Part shown: positions 1 through 11,309 of the stretch, in pieces
Numbering within the stretch: the first letter of the stretch is position 1
How the letters are laid out: each line of letters begins with the position of its first letter
Source: Symsagittifera roscoffensis
Taxonomy: Eukaryota > Xenacoelomorpha > Acoela > Convolutidae
DNA length: 64,000 bases
Direction of reading: 5' to 3'
Assembly: GCF_963678635.1 (NCBI RefSeq)
Contig: NC_087062.1
Location: 93,161,845-93,225,844 of the forward strand
The notes under the pieces: model-generated
Databases searched by the model: none
Told to the model about the DNA's origin: nothing
Seen by the model: only the letters and a program-made list of their open reading frames with translations
Program-made: the position numbers and the translations under genes

Positions 1-200
1 NNNNNNNNNNNNNNNNNNNNNNNNNNNNNNNNNNNNNNNNNNNNNNNNNNNNNNNNNNNNNNNNNNNNNNNNNNNNNNNNNNNNNNNNNNNNNNNNNNNN
101 NNNNNNNNNNNNNNNNNNNNNNNNNNNNNNNNNNNNNNNNNNNNNNNNNNNNNNNNNNNNNNNNNNNNNNNNNNNNNNNNNNNNNNNNNNNNNNNNNNNN
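1..200. other. Assembly gap (run of N)
   Basis: Positions 1-200 are all N. A round 200-base gap suggests a scaffold join of unknown true length. Confidence 0.99.
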
Positions 201-1909
201 AAAAATGCTTGACATACAATTCTCATAAATGGGAAATTTCTTTCCATACAACTCCATACAATTCCATACGTACAGAAAATTGTATGACATCTCTAAAATA
301 AACATTTTCCCATAAATGGAAATTGTATGATAGGTGTTTTCTCCATTGCCAAAAGTTGTTTTTTGTTCCTAAATTTGTTTTCTGAAAAATTTAGGTTGTG
401 TTTGCAACCCAACACAAGTGACAAAGACCTTGGCTACTCAAAGTACCAAAGGTTGGGCGGTCTTGCAATTACAATGCATAAAAAAAGACCTGAATTGTCT
501 TCGAGCTGTCTTTCAACAATGATATTAGAAAAAGTTAGCAAAATTTTTGATTTTTGATTTTTAAAATTATCAGACATTGATCAAGGCATACAAAAACTTG
601 CCATACAAAAAAAATAGGAATTTTGAGCGTTTTTGAAAAAAAATAATGTGAAAAGAAAAAAAGCCAAAATTTTCGTATCCAGGACTACGTTATGCACACA
701 AAAAATTAAACTTTGCATACAAAAAATTTTTTTCCGAAAATGTTTGTTTGCGTACAAAATTCGATTTGCGGTTGAAAAAAAAACAAAAAAATTTTTGTGG
801 CAAATTTTGAAAATTACTTGAAAAAATTTTTGTTTCGCCAAAAATTTTATTTTTCGAAAATGTATGAAAATTATATGACAAGCATTTTCTCCATACACCT
901 GATGTATGGAAATATATGACAAGCGTTTTGGGTGTATGGAGGTCAACCCTGCTAAACATGACCATTAAAAGAGTCACATCTGATGGGGTGGTATAGTGAT
1001 TACTCTCCCATTTCTATACTTCACTAGCTAAAAACTGTCGTGCAAGTTTTTGTTGATTCGAAATTTACAATAAACAAATATTTGTGATTTTGATTATAAA
1101 GTGAACATTTTTAAAAGTTTTCGATAGTTAATTTAGATTTAACACAAATTCTTACAGCCTGGGAATATCAATAGTTCAAAAATTATCGTAATTCTCTTTT
1201 CTTGTTTTTGACAGGGTGTGTCGGGAAAAATTGGTATTTTTTGGTTTTTCTTGAAAAAAAACAAGCTATGAGAGCAAGCAGTGATTTGAAAAAATGCTCG
1301 TTTTTTTTTTACCTGATACAAAAGACTCGGTAGGGCTAAGTTAGAATTCTTACAGTTTCCCTCAAAACACATCTGCGTTAAAGTTTTCATAGTACGTCGT
1401 TTCTTTTCAGAGCGCCAGAAAAAAAAACATTTTTTTATTCGAAGAGTCGAGCATAAGTATAACCAAAACAATCAAAATAATAACTTTAATCACAATAGTC
1501 AAGTAAAATTGTTTTTGACCAGATCTAGTGTCAACATAGATCAAACAAACTGTGCTTAAAAAACTTTAAAATGCCTGATAGTTTTTTATAGATCCTCTAA
1601 AAATATAGAAACGTCAATGAAAATGATTATTTATTAACAAATATAAGCAGAAGAGATTGTTTTTAACAAATATACGCCATTTGTATTATTAAATAGATAG
1701 GGATGACCTGATTAGATTGAAAGGTCTGTTTTGTAAAAGCCAAGTGTTTAAAAACTAGGAGAGTGTTAAAATGCGTCATATTTGTATTTGCTAAGAGCAT
1801 GAAACATATTAACTATAAAGGATTGTCATTTTTTACAGTAGAAGCCGTTTGCTTTCAAAATGTTTGATTTGTTGACACGTAAAAAATATTTAAAAGAGGA
1901 AATTTTTTA
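201..1909. other. AT-rich non-coding stretch with scattered CCATACA/TGTATGG motifs
   Basis: No convincing gene. Positions 205-330 and 590-960 hold many short copies of CCATACA and its complement TGTATGG beside TATGACA, suggesting an old degenerate repeat; a similar block occurs near 40430-40500. The short open frames here are poly-A/T rich and resemble no protein family. Around 990-1010 there is a box-A-like string (TGGTATAGTGA) without a matching box B. Confidence 0.5.
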
Positions 1910-2274
1910 GCCGTGCAGTAGCGATCTTGGGTAAGGAAGATACGCCCCTCTTCAAGAATTTCAGCAATGACCATATTAAGATTCCTAAGCAAAGGTCTAA
2001 TTCAAGACATCCATTTTCGGCAGACCGACTTGAAAATTTATCTAAAAGCGCCTTTGGCACAATATATTTTATTCTTGAATGTGAAGCGCCTTTTTTACCT
2101 GTTTTTTTTTCAAAGTTTGCCCGCAGCGAAAAAGTTTGGCCTAAATAGGGTCTTTATAATGAATTGGGAGAGCTCGGTTATTTAATTTAGTTGACCTAAA
2201 AAAATTGACGTTTATAAAAAAATTTTGAAAATTCTCAACACCTTTCACTCCCCTCGAGAATGTTTGGGTATGTG
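1910..2274 (+). repeat. Direct duplication, copy 1 (about 365 bp)
   Basis: This segment recurs in the same orientation at 2614-2966 with roughly nine in ten bases conserved by eye. Both copies start GCCGTG(C/T)AGTAGCGATCTTGG and end GAATGTTTGGGTATGTG. Short frames in both copies read as related peptides (…TPLFKNFSND…RHPFSADRLENLSKSAFGTIYF), but there are no signs of a functional gene: length differences between copies shift the frame. An old repeat with a 339-bp spacer is the simplest reading. Confidence 0.75.
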
Positions 2275-2613
2275 GGCACCAACATTTATTAAGCGTAAAA
2301 CAAGAGCGTGCGTTAAAAAAACTATAAAATGCCAGAAAAATGCTCAATTATGTTGTGACATTTCAAAAATCTCGACGGCGAACTTAAGGTTTTTAACAAA
2401 ATTTGAAAAAAGAAGTTCTGCTTCGTTTTCCACCAACCAGCTTCTCACGAATTAAAACCAAACCGTTTTCTTTTTTTATTCCTTAATTGAGAAACTAAAA
2501 AAATTTCAACTGGGAGGATAGTTTAAATGTGGAAAAAAAATACAAAAAAATTAGATTTAGATATGAAAGAAAATTAATTTTTACAGTTATCGCTTCAGCA
2601 TAACTGTGCAGTA

Positions 2614-2966
2614 GCCGTGTAGTAGCGATCTTGGCTAAAGAGGATACGCCCCTCTTCAAGAATTTCAGCAACGACCGTATTAAGGTTCCTAAGAAATGGT
2701 CCAATTCAAGACATCCATTTTCGGCAGACCGACTTGAAAATTTATCTAAAAGCGCCTTTGGCACAATATATTTTATTCTTGAATGTGGAGCGCCTTTTTT
2801 TCAAAGTTTGCCCGCAGCGAACAAAGTTTGGCCTAAATAGGGTCTTTATAATGATTTGGAAGAGCTCGCTTTTTAATTCAGTTGACCTAAGTAAAATTGA
2901 CGTTTATAAAAAAATTTTGAAAATTCTCAACACCTTTCACTCCCCTCGAGAATGTTTGGGTATGTG
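2614..2966 (+). repeat. Direct duplication, copy 2 (about 353 bp)
   Basis: Second copy of the 1910-2274 unit. It differs by substitutions and a deletion of about 12 bases after the CGCCTTTTTT run. The duplicated block stops at TATGTG on the right in both copies, after which the flanks diverge, so the boundary is sharp there. Confidence 0.75.
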
Positions 2967-4200
2967 AAAAACACTCTCAGCATTGCCATTTCGAAAATTT
3001 CGAATTGTTGTTGACTCCTTTAAACAGACTTAATTGGTTTGCCAACTGCTCCCAAAGCAATAAACAGATTTCATTTTAACAAAAACTAATTTTAAAAGTC
3101 CAGAAAATTGTTTTTTGGGAAAATTTCTGCAGTTTTTTTTCTAGCGGTGAGTTTTTTAGGTGACGCTTTTTCTTAAAAACTATTAGTAGATGATTGTCCC
3201 GAAAGCTTCTTTTAAAACATTTTAGGGTTGTTGGACCAAAAATGGATGATGTAAACTAGCACCAAAGACAAACGATAACATGAGAAAGCGCACGTCTCGA
3301 CCCTTGTCCCAACTTGATAGAAGATTACAACGTTTGTTTGTCGTCGACCAACCATTACCACCGTTTTGTTAGAGTTGCCATCGGAACCAACATACATAAA
3401 GTGTGAAAGGAAGTGTGCGCTAAAAAGTTAGATTGATAAACTTCCAGCAAAACACTAAACAATATTGTGATAATTTGTTAGTTTTTTGGACGTCTTATTA
3501 TCTTTACCTAAAATTATATAGCACCAAAACTTTCAATCACAGCTAAATGAGAATTTTTTTTCTTCCAAATTTTAATGTTGTTTGCTTTTAGATTTGAGGG
3601 GACAGCTAAAATCTAGCTGTAGATTTTTTTTCGAATAATTGTTTTCCTAGCAGATTTGGCAAAAAGTAAGTCATCATGAATAGTGTTTTTTGCTGAAAAT
3701 TTGTCTAGTTGCCAACCTGCAACTGAATCATTTGACACTGAAAAACTGTTCCAAAAATTGTAACCCAAAAGCGCAGCTGCATTTTTATTAAAGCTTATTA
3801 ATGGATAGAAGATAGAAATTTAAACACAAACGACAAAGAAAGCAGAGAACAGATGCTATGCAATTTCCATGCTACGGTTAAGTTTGCAAATAAGTGAACA
3901 CCTTCAATAACACTTTTGTTTGAGACTTAGATAAAAAAGGAAAGTTCTTAATAATGCACTAGTGATATAATGCTAATGGAACAAAAGAAAACCAGATATA
4001 ATTCTAATGAGTAATCGCCATTCATTGGCTCAGCTGGCATCCTTTGCTCGACTGGGCGCATCAGCCGTTTGGTTAATACCAGTTTCGATATCAAGCATCC
4101 AATTAAATTTCTTGCACGTCACTCGGTTGTTCGGTTATTGGTTCGATACTTGCACGTAACGAAGTTCCAATAGATTACATGCTTGGATTACATGCGTGCG
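2967..4200. other. Non-coding stretch, nothing recognised
   Basis: AT-rich sequence with poly-A and poly-T runs and frequent stops in all frames. I see no conserved protein pattern, RNA gene or strong repeat up to the BEL/Pao relic. Confidence 0.4.
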
Positions 4201-4204
4201 GTAG

Positions 4205-4890
4205 TTATTTTGAAATACGTTGTGTGAAAATTGCGCTGGTTGCTGCGAAATATTGAAAATCATTGCGTTACGTGCCAACAAACGCAAAGCGGAAACCGTA
4301 AAGGTTCGATTACACACAAGCTCTTTTCTCTAAAACAGGTGCGACTACTTTGGGCTGTCTCTAAATCCAATCCGCAGAAGTACGGAAAAGTGATGGGATT
4401 TTTTGTTCACCTGCCTCACCACCAGAGTGTTACACATTGAAGTGCCAACCCCAAGCTCTTGTGTTATGGGCGTGGGGAGGTTGATTGAACGTCGCGGTAC
4501 TCCGACTACCATAATGTTCGACAACGGCACGAATTTTGTTGGCGCTCGGAAGTAGAAAAAGCTCGCTCCTGCTGTTTTTGTCCATCCAGGGATCAAATGG
4601 AAACTCAATCCACCCAGCGCACCACTCCATGGCGGCTCCTGGGAGCGATTAGTTGAGAGTGTCAAGCGTGTATTGTATGGCAGCAGTAGAGTCATTGAGG
4701 CGGTTTTTAAAAACACACAGTGCCCTGTTGAGCAGTCATTTAACGCAAGACCAAGAAAAGCCGTTAACTCCAATCCGCTAGGTTTAGAGGTGTTGACCCC
4801 GAATTTTTTTATACATGGTCAACACGCAGCGAGGTTTCCGTCGCAAGGTTTGATAAAAAAAATTCGACCATCAGAAGCGGTACGCTAGAG
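4205..4890 (+). pseudogene. BEL/Pao retrotransposon integrase relic
   Basis: Fragments of a BEL/Pao integrase read in shifting plus-strand frames. An N-terminal zinc-binding-like piece is visible near 4232-4290 (RNIENHCVTC, with Cys-x2-Cys). A core piece at about 4465-4550 gives IERRGTPTTIMFDNGTNFVGA, where the Asp of FDNGTNF matches the second catalytic Asp. A further piece at about 4597-4680 gives WKLNPPSAPLHGGSWERLVE; the NPP.AP..GG.WERLV signature with its catalytic Glu is characteristic of BEL/Pao. The match continues to about 4870 (RPRKAVNSNP…TPNFFIHG). An in-frame stop (GARK*KK) and frameshifts show it is dead. No LTR, reverse transcriptase or gag is visible nearby. The family assignment is strong; the exact edges are not. 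Confidence 0.85.
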
Positions 4891-4938
4891 CGCAATCATA
4901 CGCTAACGCAATATTGACACGTTGGATGCGGGAATACG

Positions 4939-5135
4939 TTAGACTGCACTACGGCAAGAAACGTTATGGCAAGGGCCGATCCGCCGACATAAATATGTTA
5001 CGAGTAAACTAACCCACTTGACTGCACTACGTTAGAGTGCACTACGGCAAGGGATCGTTAGACTGCACTGCGGCAAGGAACGTTATGGCAAGGGCCGATC
5101 CCTCGACATAAAGACCGTTACGAGCGACCTAACCT
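4939..5135 (+). repeat. 119-bp offset direct repeats, ACTGCACTACGGCAAG family
   Basis: A block of about 75 bp starting TTAGACTGCACTACGGCAAG at 4939 recurs at 5058 with few changes. Both contain AACGTTATGGCAAGGGCCGA and end in a CTAACC string. A partial third ACTGCACTACGGCAAG lies near 5032. It directly follows the BEL/Pao relic, so it may be leftover internal or LTR sequence of that element, but that is inference. Confidence 0.7.
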
Positions 5136-7719
5136 ACCTAACCGTAAGGCTCGCTCCCGTTCTTTTTTTGTTTGGGGGCGGAGGAAGGCAAAAGTAACAA
5201 GAGTATAAATGCATAAAAGTAACTGCATTAAAGAACAGATGGCCGATCTGCCTACGACGCACCGCCGACTGTGCAGACTTGCATGGTGGCTTGCGTTCGA
5301 ATCACCCCATACCCTAGCTTTTAAATATGTACACTCGTAAATATGTAAACTCGTTTTAAATATGTAAACTATTAGCCCCATTTGATCTTTTTGACCATTT
5401 TTTGCTCTAATTTGATTTAGCCCGGATTAACGCTGACCGTCAAAAAGAGCAATATGCCTCAAGGACAAATACTGGCCATTTGGCAGCTTGCTTTGAGTTA
5501 TTCAGATGATTGTGGCCGATGTTACTGATTATAAAGTATGTTCAAAATCGTTATGTATATGAATTTTTTCGAGTAATTATACCGAGAAAATGATCGTTAT
5601 TTCAATGGTTTGAAATCCGATATTTTAATAATTTGTGGAGATTACCGCGCATATTCATAATAAATCGACTGATCCTTGTTATGTTCAGTCAGATCACTTT
5701 TCCAAATTTGATGTCAGTGATCTCACAATCTTACCTTGTTGGTACCAGAATGTTTTAGACAATGTAAAAAATGCGAGTACGATAAATATCAGCATAGGAC
5801 TAAGTAGTTGTACGAGCCTCTCCAACCGGGAAAAGATAGCGAGAAAATCAGAAGCTGTATTTTCTTAAATTAGTCTATGGGCTAGAATATCAGTCCCATC
5901 TCAACTGATGTGATCAAGAAGTCTAAAAAAACATTAAAAAACTACGAGTCAACACCATTTTTAAACACTGCTAAAAAATAATTCTTGCTTTTTTTCTCCA
6001 GCTCTTTTTTCGTGAACACATTGTTCAAAAAGATAAGTTCACAAAGTCTTACCCAAATTAGATTGATAAAATCAGCGTTGGATCAGTTTGAAGTTACTTG
6101 CTCAGGCCTTGAGGGAAAATTTTGCTAGAAATTCCAAAACTATACGTCAGGAGCTAGAGCTATATCAGGTCTTAATACCTCAAAAATTATGGTGAAAATC
6201 ATCAATCAAACTATTGTTCACAACCTCCTTACTCCATGAAAACATTTGAAAAAAAAATTGTTTCTGATTTAAGTATTATTTTTATTTTAACTATATCTTT
6301 GAAATTGGACATACACATTAAATAAAAAGATCAAAAACTAACCTAAATTGAAAAAAAAACATAATAAAATAAAATAAACAATTTTTGTGAGGAAAATCAA
6401 GCTCTAGAAATTGAACATTGTTTTTTTTGTTTTTATTGACACCTTAAAAACCCATAAACATTCATGTGAAAAAGTATCAAGTCTATGTAAAAATTAACGA
6501 CGCTTATAGCATAGTAAACTGCTAATAACTAAAACAGAGTGTAAATATTAAGAAATTGATTGAAGCATGGAAAACCTATGACTGAGTTACTGTATGAAAA
6601 ACATATTGCAGCCAAGCCGAGCATTATGAACAACAAAACTGAGAAGTTTCGGGAAAGTGGCTGAAGACACAACTTTAATAAGCTGAGAAAAGCCATGATA
6701 TATTTTTAAAAAAAATGCATTTTTAAGCCGCAAATCATCTCGCGCAACGATCGGGTTCTGAGGCAATGAGTTCATTTTCATTGACATTGTCTCGGCCACC
6801 ACAATGTACTGCAATGAATGCCAAAAAAATTCATTTTTTTTTTAAATTTATGATGTGGAACCTACTGATAGGCAACCCTGTATCGTTTGTCGTTGAATTC
6901 GGTGAACAATAAGGAATTTGTCGACTTTTTGTGACGGCATAAATTCAAAATGCTTTCAAAAATTAGTTGTTTTTCAATTATTGAAACCTTATTTAGGGAA
7001 AAGCAGAGAAAAAGCGGCACAATTTTGCTTAATCATAAAACTGAGGTTGCCGTTTTACTGAACAAAAGTTCGAAAATCATTTCCAACTACACCAAAAAAA
7101 TAGTTGTGGGTGATGAAAACTTTAATTAGATTGCGGCAGAGCTCAATAGAAAAATGACTAACTGGAACGTTATAGAAAAAAAAAGACTCGCAGAAACAAA
7201 ATGTAGAGCAAAAAAATTAATCAGGGTTGTTTGGGCACTGTAATAATTTCAACGGCCTTTGATTCGTTTTTTAAAGCAGTCTAGCGACCAGTTTTTTTTT
7301 AAACAAAACTACTTCTAATGACTCTGAATGCTTTGACTGCCCGTTGACTGTTCTCGAATAGTTGTCGGTAAATATATATTGATACACTTTGAATTTTAGG
7401 TTGGTATTTTCAAATTTGAAATATTAACATTTATTTGAGACGGTCGCCTAATGAACTAATTAGACCAATTAGCTTGCCTCAGTGTTTTTTCAAATATTTT
7501 TGTAGTGCGGGTTAATTTGCTACGCAAGAAGCATAAAAAATTGGCGTTAAACTTTCAGCATCGAAGTGTAAAACGATCAGATAAGATAGACTGTTTCAGA
7601 TCCTCTGTATAAGCAACTTAAGAAAGTATTGTGCGCGCCTCGCGAGGGTCACGAACATCTAAAAATTCTCCCCAAATTTTTCTTCGGGAAATTGGTCTGA
7701 ATAAAAAAAACACCCAGGT
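5136..7719. other. Non-coding stretch, degenerate repeats
   Basis: Positions 5235-5320 include a box-B-like GCGTTCGAATCAC preceded by a box-A-like TGGCCGATCTG, so a decayed tRNA-derived repeat is possible. The rest (5400-7719) is AT-rich with stops throughout. Around 7670-7740 the string TTGGTCTGAATAAAAAAAAC looks like the distal part of the dispersed family A repeat. No supported gene. Confidence 0.4.
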
Positions 7720-9262
7720 CTATGCAAAAATGTGAACATAATAAAAAAACCAAATGGTGGAACTCAATTCAGTTTTAAACGTTTTCTGAGACAAATAAAT
7801 TACTGCCTTCGCATTGCGACGAACTAAATTGCTCATTAAATGACCCGATTGGCCAGATTATTAAAATTCAAACCCTCCTAACTTTTTAAATGATGTAAAT
7901 ATTGCCTCCAAAAAATATTTAAAAATGCTCGAGTTTGGTCTGAAGAAAAAAAATTTCATTCACTTTTTCCGAAAGTCAGAAAAACAAGACTGGTCGTTTC
8001 ATAGCAAAACCAAAATGCTGCAACTGTCTTTAAAAATGTCTCGAACGAATTTTTGACTCTAAAAGCATTTTTCTGAACATTTTCAACAATTTTTATAAAG
8101 ATCATATTTTTCATAAAGATTATTCACATCGTCCTATGTGAATAATTTTTATCATATTTTTTATAAAGATTATTCACATCGTCCTATGTAAACTGTGAGC
8201 AATTTATCGCGCTATATTTACAACAAAATGGTCAAGTTAATTAATTTCAAACCACATGAACTGAAAAAAAAATTAAAGTGAATTTTTTTGAAACATTTTT
8301 GAATACGGATTAATTGCCGCTTGCACTTTATTGCAATTTAGTTGTGCAAAAATTTTCAAATTACTAACTTCGGAGCCCCATGCATGTTTTTACAAAAATA
8401 TGTCAAATATTAAAAAAACTATATTTTTATGTTTTTGAACACAAGACGTCGCAATTTTTCAGATTACATATAAAATTATAAAAACGTTTCAAAATGCAAA
8501 TTACGCTTTACAAGAAAACTGTTTATTGCGCGGTAGTCATTTCAAAATGAAAAAATTAGCAAAATCCAAAACCCATTTAAATTTAAGAAAATTGATCACA
8601 AAAATATCTTTTCAGTTTTGAGCTCAGTACGTCATTACTTTAGAAAATGTGTTCAAAAAAGGCTAGTAAAAATTCGAAATAGATCTGAAGAAACAATCAC
8701 AACGAGCACAAATACCTCTGTTTAGTAAACTTTCATCGAAAGTTTACAAAACAGAGGTATTTGTAACATGGCAAAACCCTGAATGTAACGAATGCTTTTA
8801 CCGGTAATGGGAACAAAATTTGGCTCTAAAATTTGAGAAACGATGATTTTTTTCTAAAAGATCTTCCCCTATAAAATTTGAGAAACGACAATTTTTTTCT
8901 ATAAGATCTTCCCCTATAACCTATGTGAACTGCAGAGTGATAAAAGGTTAATTTCGGATCTACTACTTCTGTATTTGAATTAATTGACGTGCCTCCATTT
9001 TTTAAAATGGTTAATTAGCCGGATTAAATTGACATTTGCGCCTTTCAAGAACATAGTATATCACCCGATAGTTATAGATATCACCCAAAATAGCTATTTT
9101 CAAACCCCCATAATTTTACAAAACATGATCACAGTTAAACGTATATATAATTTTTTTGAGCTCAAAAACATATCAATATTTTTCACATTTTAACAAAAAA
9201 ATGCTAGTCAGGAAGTCAAAAATAACATTTTTTTCCTTGAAAGTCAGAACAATAATGCTGTA
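7720..9262 (+). repeat. Three diverged family A copies, head-to-tail
   Basis: The dispersed repeat best seen at 48905-49410 occurs here three times in the same orientation. The first copy ends at about 7995 (TTTTTCCGAAAGTCAGAAAA) and the next begins at once with ACAAGACTGGTCGTTTCATA. That second copy runs to the hairpin ending at 8764. A third begins with GCAAAACCCTGAATGT and ends near 9258 (CTTGAAAGTCAGAACAA). Shared landmarks are CGGATTAA, AAACCCCCATAA, GATCACA, GAGCTCA and TCTGAAGAAAAAA. Internal tandem repeats also occur: a 50-bp unit at 8101 and 8151, and a 45-bp unit at 8828 and 8873. Confidence 0.65.
8708..8764. repeat. 27-bp inverted repeat, 3-nt loop
   Basis: The arms 8708-8734 and 8738-8764 are complementary with a single mismatch and are separated by ATC. 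The left arm begins ACAAATACCTCTGTTTAGTA. This sits at the distal end of a family A copy, where other copies have a shorter palindrome (ACTTTCGTATCGAAAGT). Confidence 0.9.
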
Positions 9263-9318
9263 AAGTATGAATTCGGCTGATACATAAATAATGGTTAAAT
9301 TGTTTGTGTTCCTATTTT

Positions 9319-9633
9319 TCATTCATCTTTGATAAACTGCAAGTTTTCTGTTGCGTTAGCCAAAGCTATCTTTCTTAGCGTTCTATCGATATCTATCTTG
9401 GTATAAATCATCGTGGCAATGGTACCTCCAACTAGAATCAGCACTGAAAGCGACACAAGCAGTCCTCGCAGAGCTAGCCAACCTCTGACGTCATTCCCAG
9501 TTCCTGCTGCACTTTTATGCCATTTCGATGGCGACTGAGTATTGATGTTCTTGACTTGAGAGGATGCAGTCTGTTGTTCGTTTCTTGAAGATTTGGGTTC
9601 GGAGTTATGATTTTCATTTGAATTTGATGGCAT
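9319..9633 (-). CDS. Small single-pass membrane protein, function unknown
   Basis: A 104-aa frame from ATG at 9633 to TGA at 9319. Residues 1-50 are polar and low in complexity, rich in Ser, Asn, Gln and Lys. Residues about 55-77 form one clear membrane helix (ALRGLLVSLSVLILVGG then TIATMIY), followed by a charged C-terminal tail of about 27 residues ending IKDE. There is no N-terminal signal peptide, so a signal-anchor topology is likely. Its composition is much more protein-like than surrounding DNA and it is free of the poly-Lys/Phe bias of chance frames here. I recognise no family. It could be a complete single-exon gene or the only visible exon of a longer one; no splice signals needed to keep the frame were seen. 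Confidence 0.5.
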   Translation of the reverse strand: MPSNSNENHNSEPKSSRNEQQTASSQVKNINTQSPSKWHKSAAGTGNDVRGWLALRGLLVSLSVLILVGGTIATMIYTKIDIDRTLRKIALANATENLQFIKDE

Positions 9634-11130
9634 GTTTTTGATTGAGTTTTCAGTCAGCAGTCAAGTTCGCCTTTTTTAGGTTTAGTACATCTGTTCGATG
9701 CAGAATTCGATAATTTTGTTACTCTTTTAATAGAATGAAACGGCCAGCAATTTAAGCGATAGACAGACAAAAAATGCAGAAGAATTCGGATATCAAAGAG
9801 TTTCGTAATGAAACCAAACTTCAATGGATTTTGTTGTCAAAGATTTAATGATTTAATACCGCAGCTGGGAAATACAAGCAACGCCAAACTTATTTATCCT
9901 AGTTTTGGCCTAAATTTTGAAGTTTCAGACGAAATTCGATACCATAATTTTGGTAAGAACGCCCATAAATAATTGCTGAGTCGGGATAAAATTAATCTCG
10001 AAAAGCTTTCGGCTTTGAAATAGACTGAGACTTAGAAGAATCAGTTTAACGAAGTTGAAGAAAGTTCCATGGAAGCTTTGCTCGGATAAATAAGTCTGTC
10101 TAGAATACGTCTTCCCGCCCAGAAAGTGTGAAATCCTGCGTTTAGATATACCAGCTCAGTTGGGCAATAAAATGTTTAAAGACGCATTTGGAAACAATTC
10201 ATATAAACAGCTTCAAGTAATACCATTTTATCACTGAGTGATTTTTATTTTGATATTTAATATGTCCATTTAAAACTAACTAGTGCGAAATTGGCCGCAG
10301 GGAACCGTGTTTACGTGTAGTTTTGGTCTACAAATCTGTCAAACTTGGAACCTAATCGTCTTGGATTCCATATTCACCCATTAAAATTTTTGATCAGACT
10401 CGATACGTTGTCTCACATAAGAAGCGCTGCCAAGTTTGAAACTCATACTTAGTTTCCTCAGTGCAATCCCCGAGTTGAACAAACAAATATTTTTTAAACC
10501 TTTGTAACGGCTCTGGGTCCAATTTTATAAGACCAGTATTAGTTGGAGGTATACTCCTTTAAAGTCCGATCTATTATAGTGGGTGATTTTGGTTTCAAGT
10601 GTTCTTTTCTAGTTCAAAAATTCCGACAGAGCAGATTACAATGATTTTGTTAACTATCCCCCCTCCCCTATTTCGTTTTTCAGAAATTCAGCTTTGGCTG
10701 CCATATTTTCATTAGTTTAAAATCATTTTCAGATATTACTTTTAATTAAAATTCCCAATGTATGTATTATATAAAAAGTGACGTATACTAATACAAATGC
10801 GCAAAAATAAAGTCCCAATTAATTGTTGAAATTTTTAAAATATCTTTTATACAAAAATTCTTGTCAAAAAACCATATATTCATAGGGGGGATAGTTATAA
10901 CAAGGTCCAAAACGAGGGAAATAGTTAACAAGATCCAAAACTTCTAATCATGCTTAGCTCTGCCAAACCGGCAATTTTCGTAGCCCCATAACTTAACGTA
11001 CAAGGATTGCAGGTGAAATAACTTTTTTTCTTAGAGAATTGATGTCCTATTGGTGTATGGAAAGTTTTGATATAAATTTTTGTTCGCTTGCCAGCATATA
11101 TAATCACAGGTTTCTACAAAAATTGGAAAA
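9634..11130. other. Non-coding stretch
   Basis: AT-rich sequence between the small membrane-protein frame and the TCTTGCAAGA cluster. No gene, RNA or strong repeat recognised. It would contain the promoter and 5' leader of the minus-strand 104-aa frame, but I see no clear TATA box. Confidence 0.35.
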
Positions 11131-11138
11131 GCTACTCT

Positions 11139-11309
11139 AGTTGATCAAGGGAGGCTATCTTGCAAAATCTTGCAAGAATCTTGCAAGATTCTGTTACAGA
11201 AAATGCATTTCTTTAAAAGAGCGTGCAATATTCTCCCAAGATCTTGCTAGATAAACTCCATTGAAGATAACCTTGTTTCATCATGCCGTTAATATTCAAT
11301 CATGCCGTC
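11139..11309 (+). repeat. Older partial copy of the TCTTGCAAGA cluster
   Basis: GATCAAGGGAGGCTATCTTG at about 11143 resembles GATCAAGGAGGAGTATCTTG at 11402. Both precede clusters of the palindrome TCTTGCAAGA. This copy lies outside the 1465-bp duplication, so it predates it. Confidence 0.6.

Noticed and set aside
990-1060. Possible tRNA (GGGGTGGTATAGTGATTACT)
   Set aside because: Only a box-A-like string; no box B or cloverleaf pairing follows.
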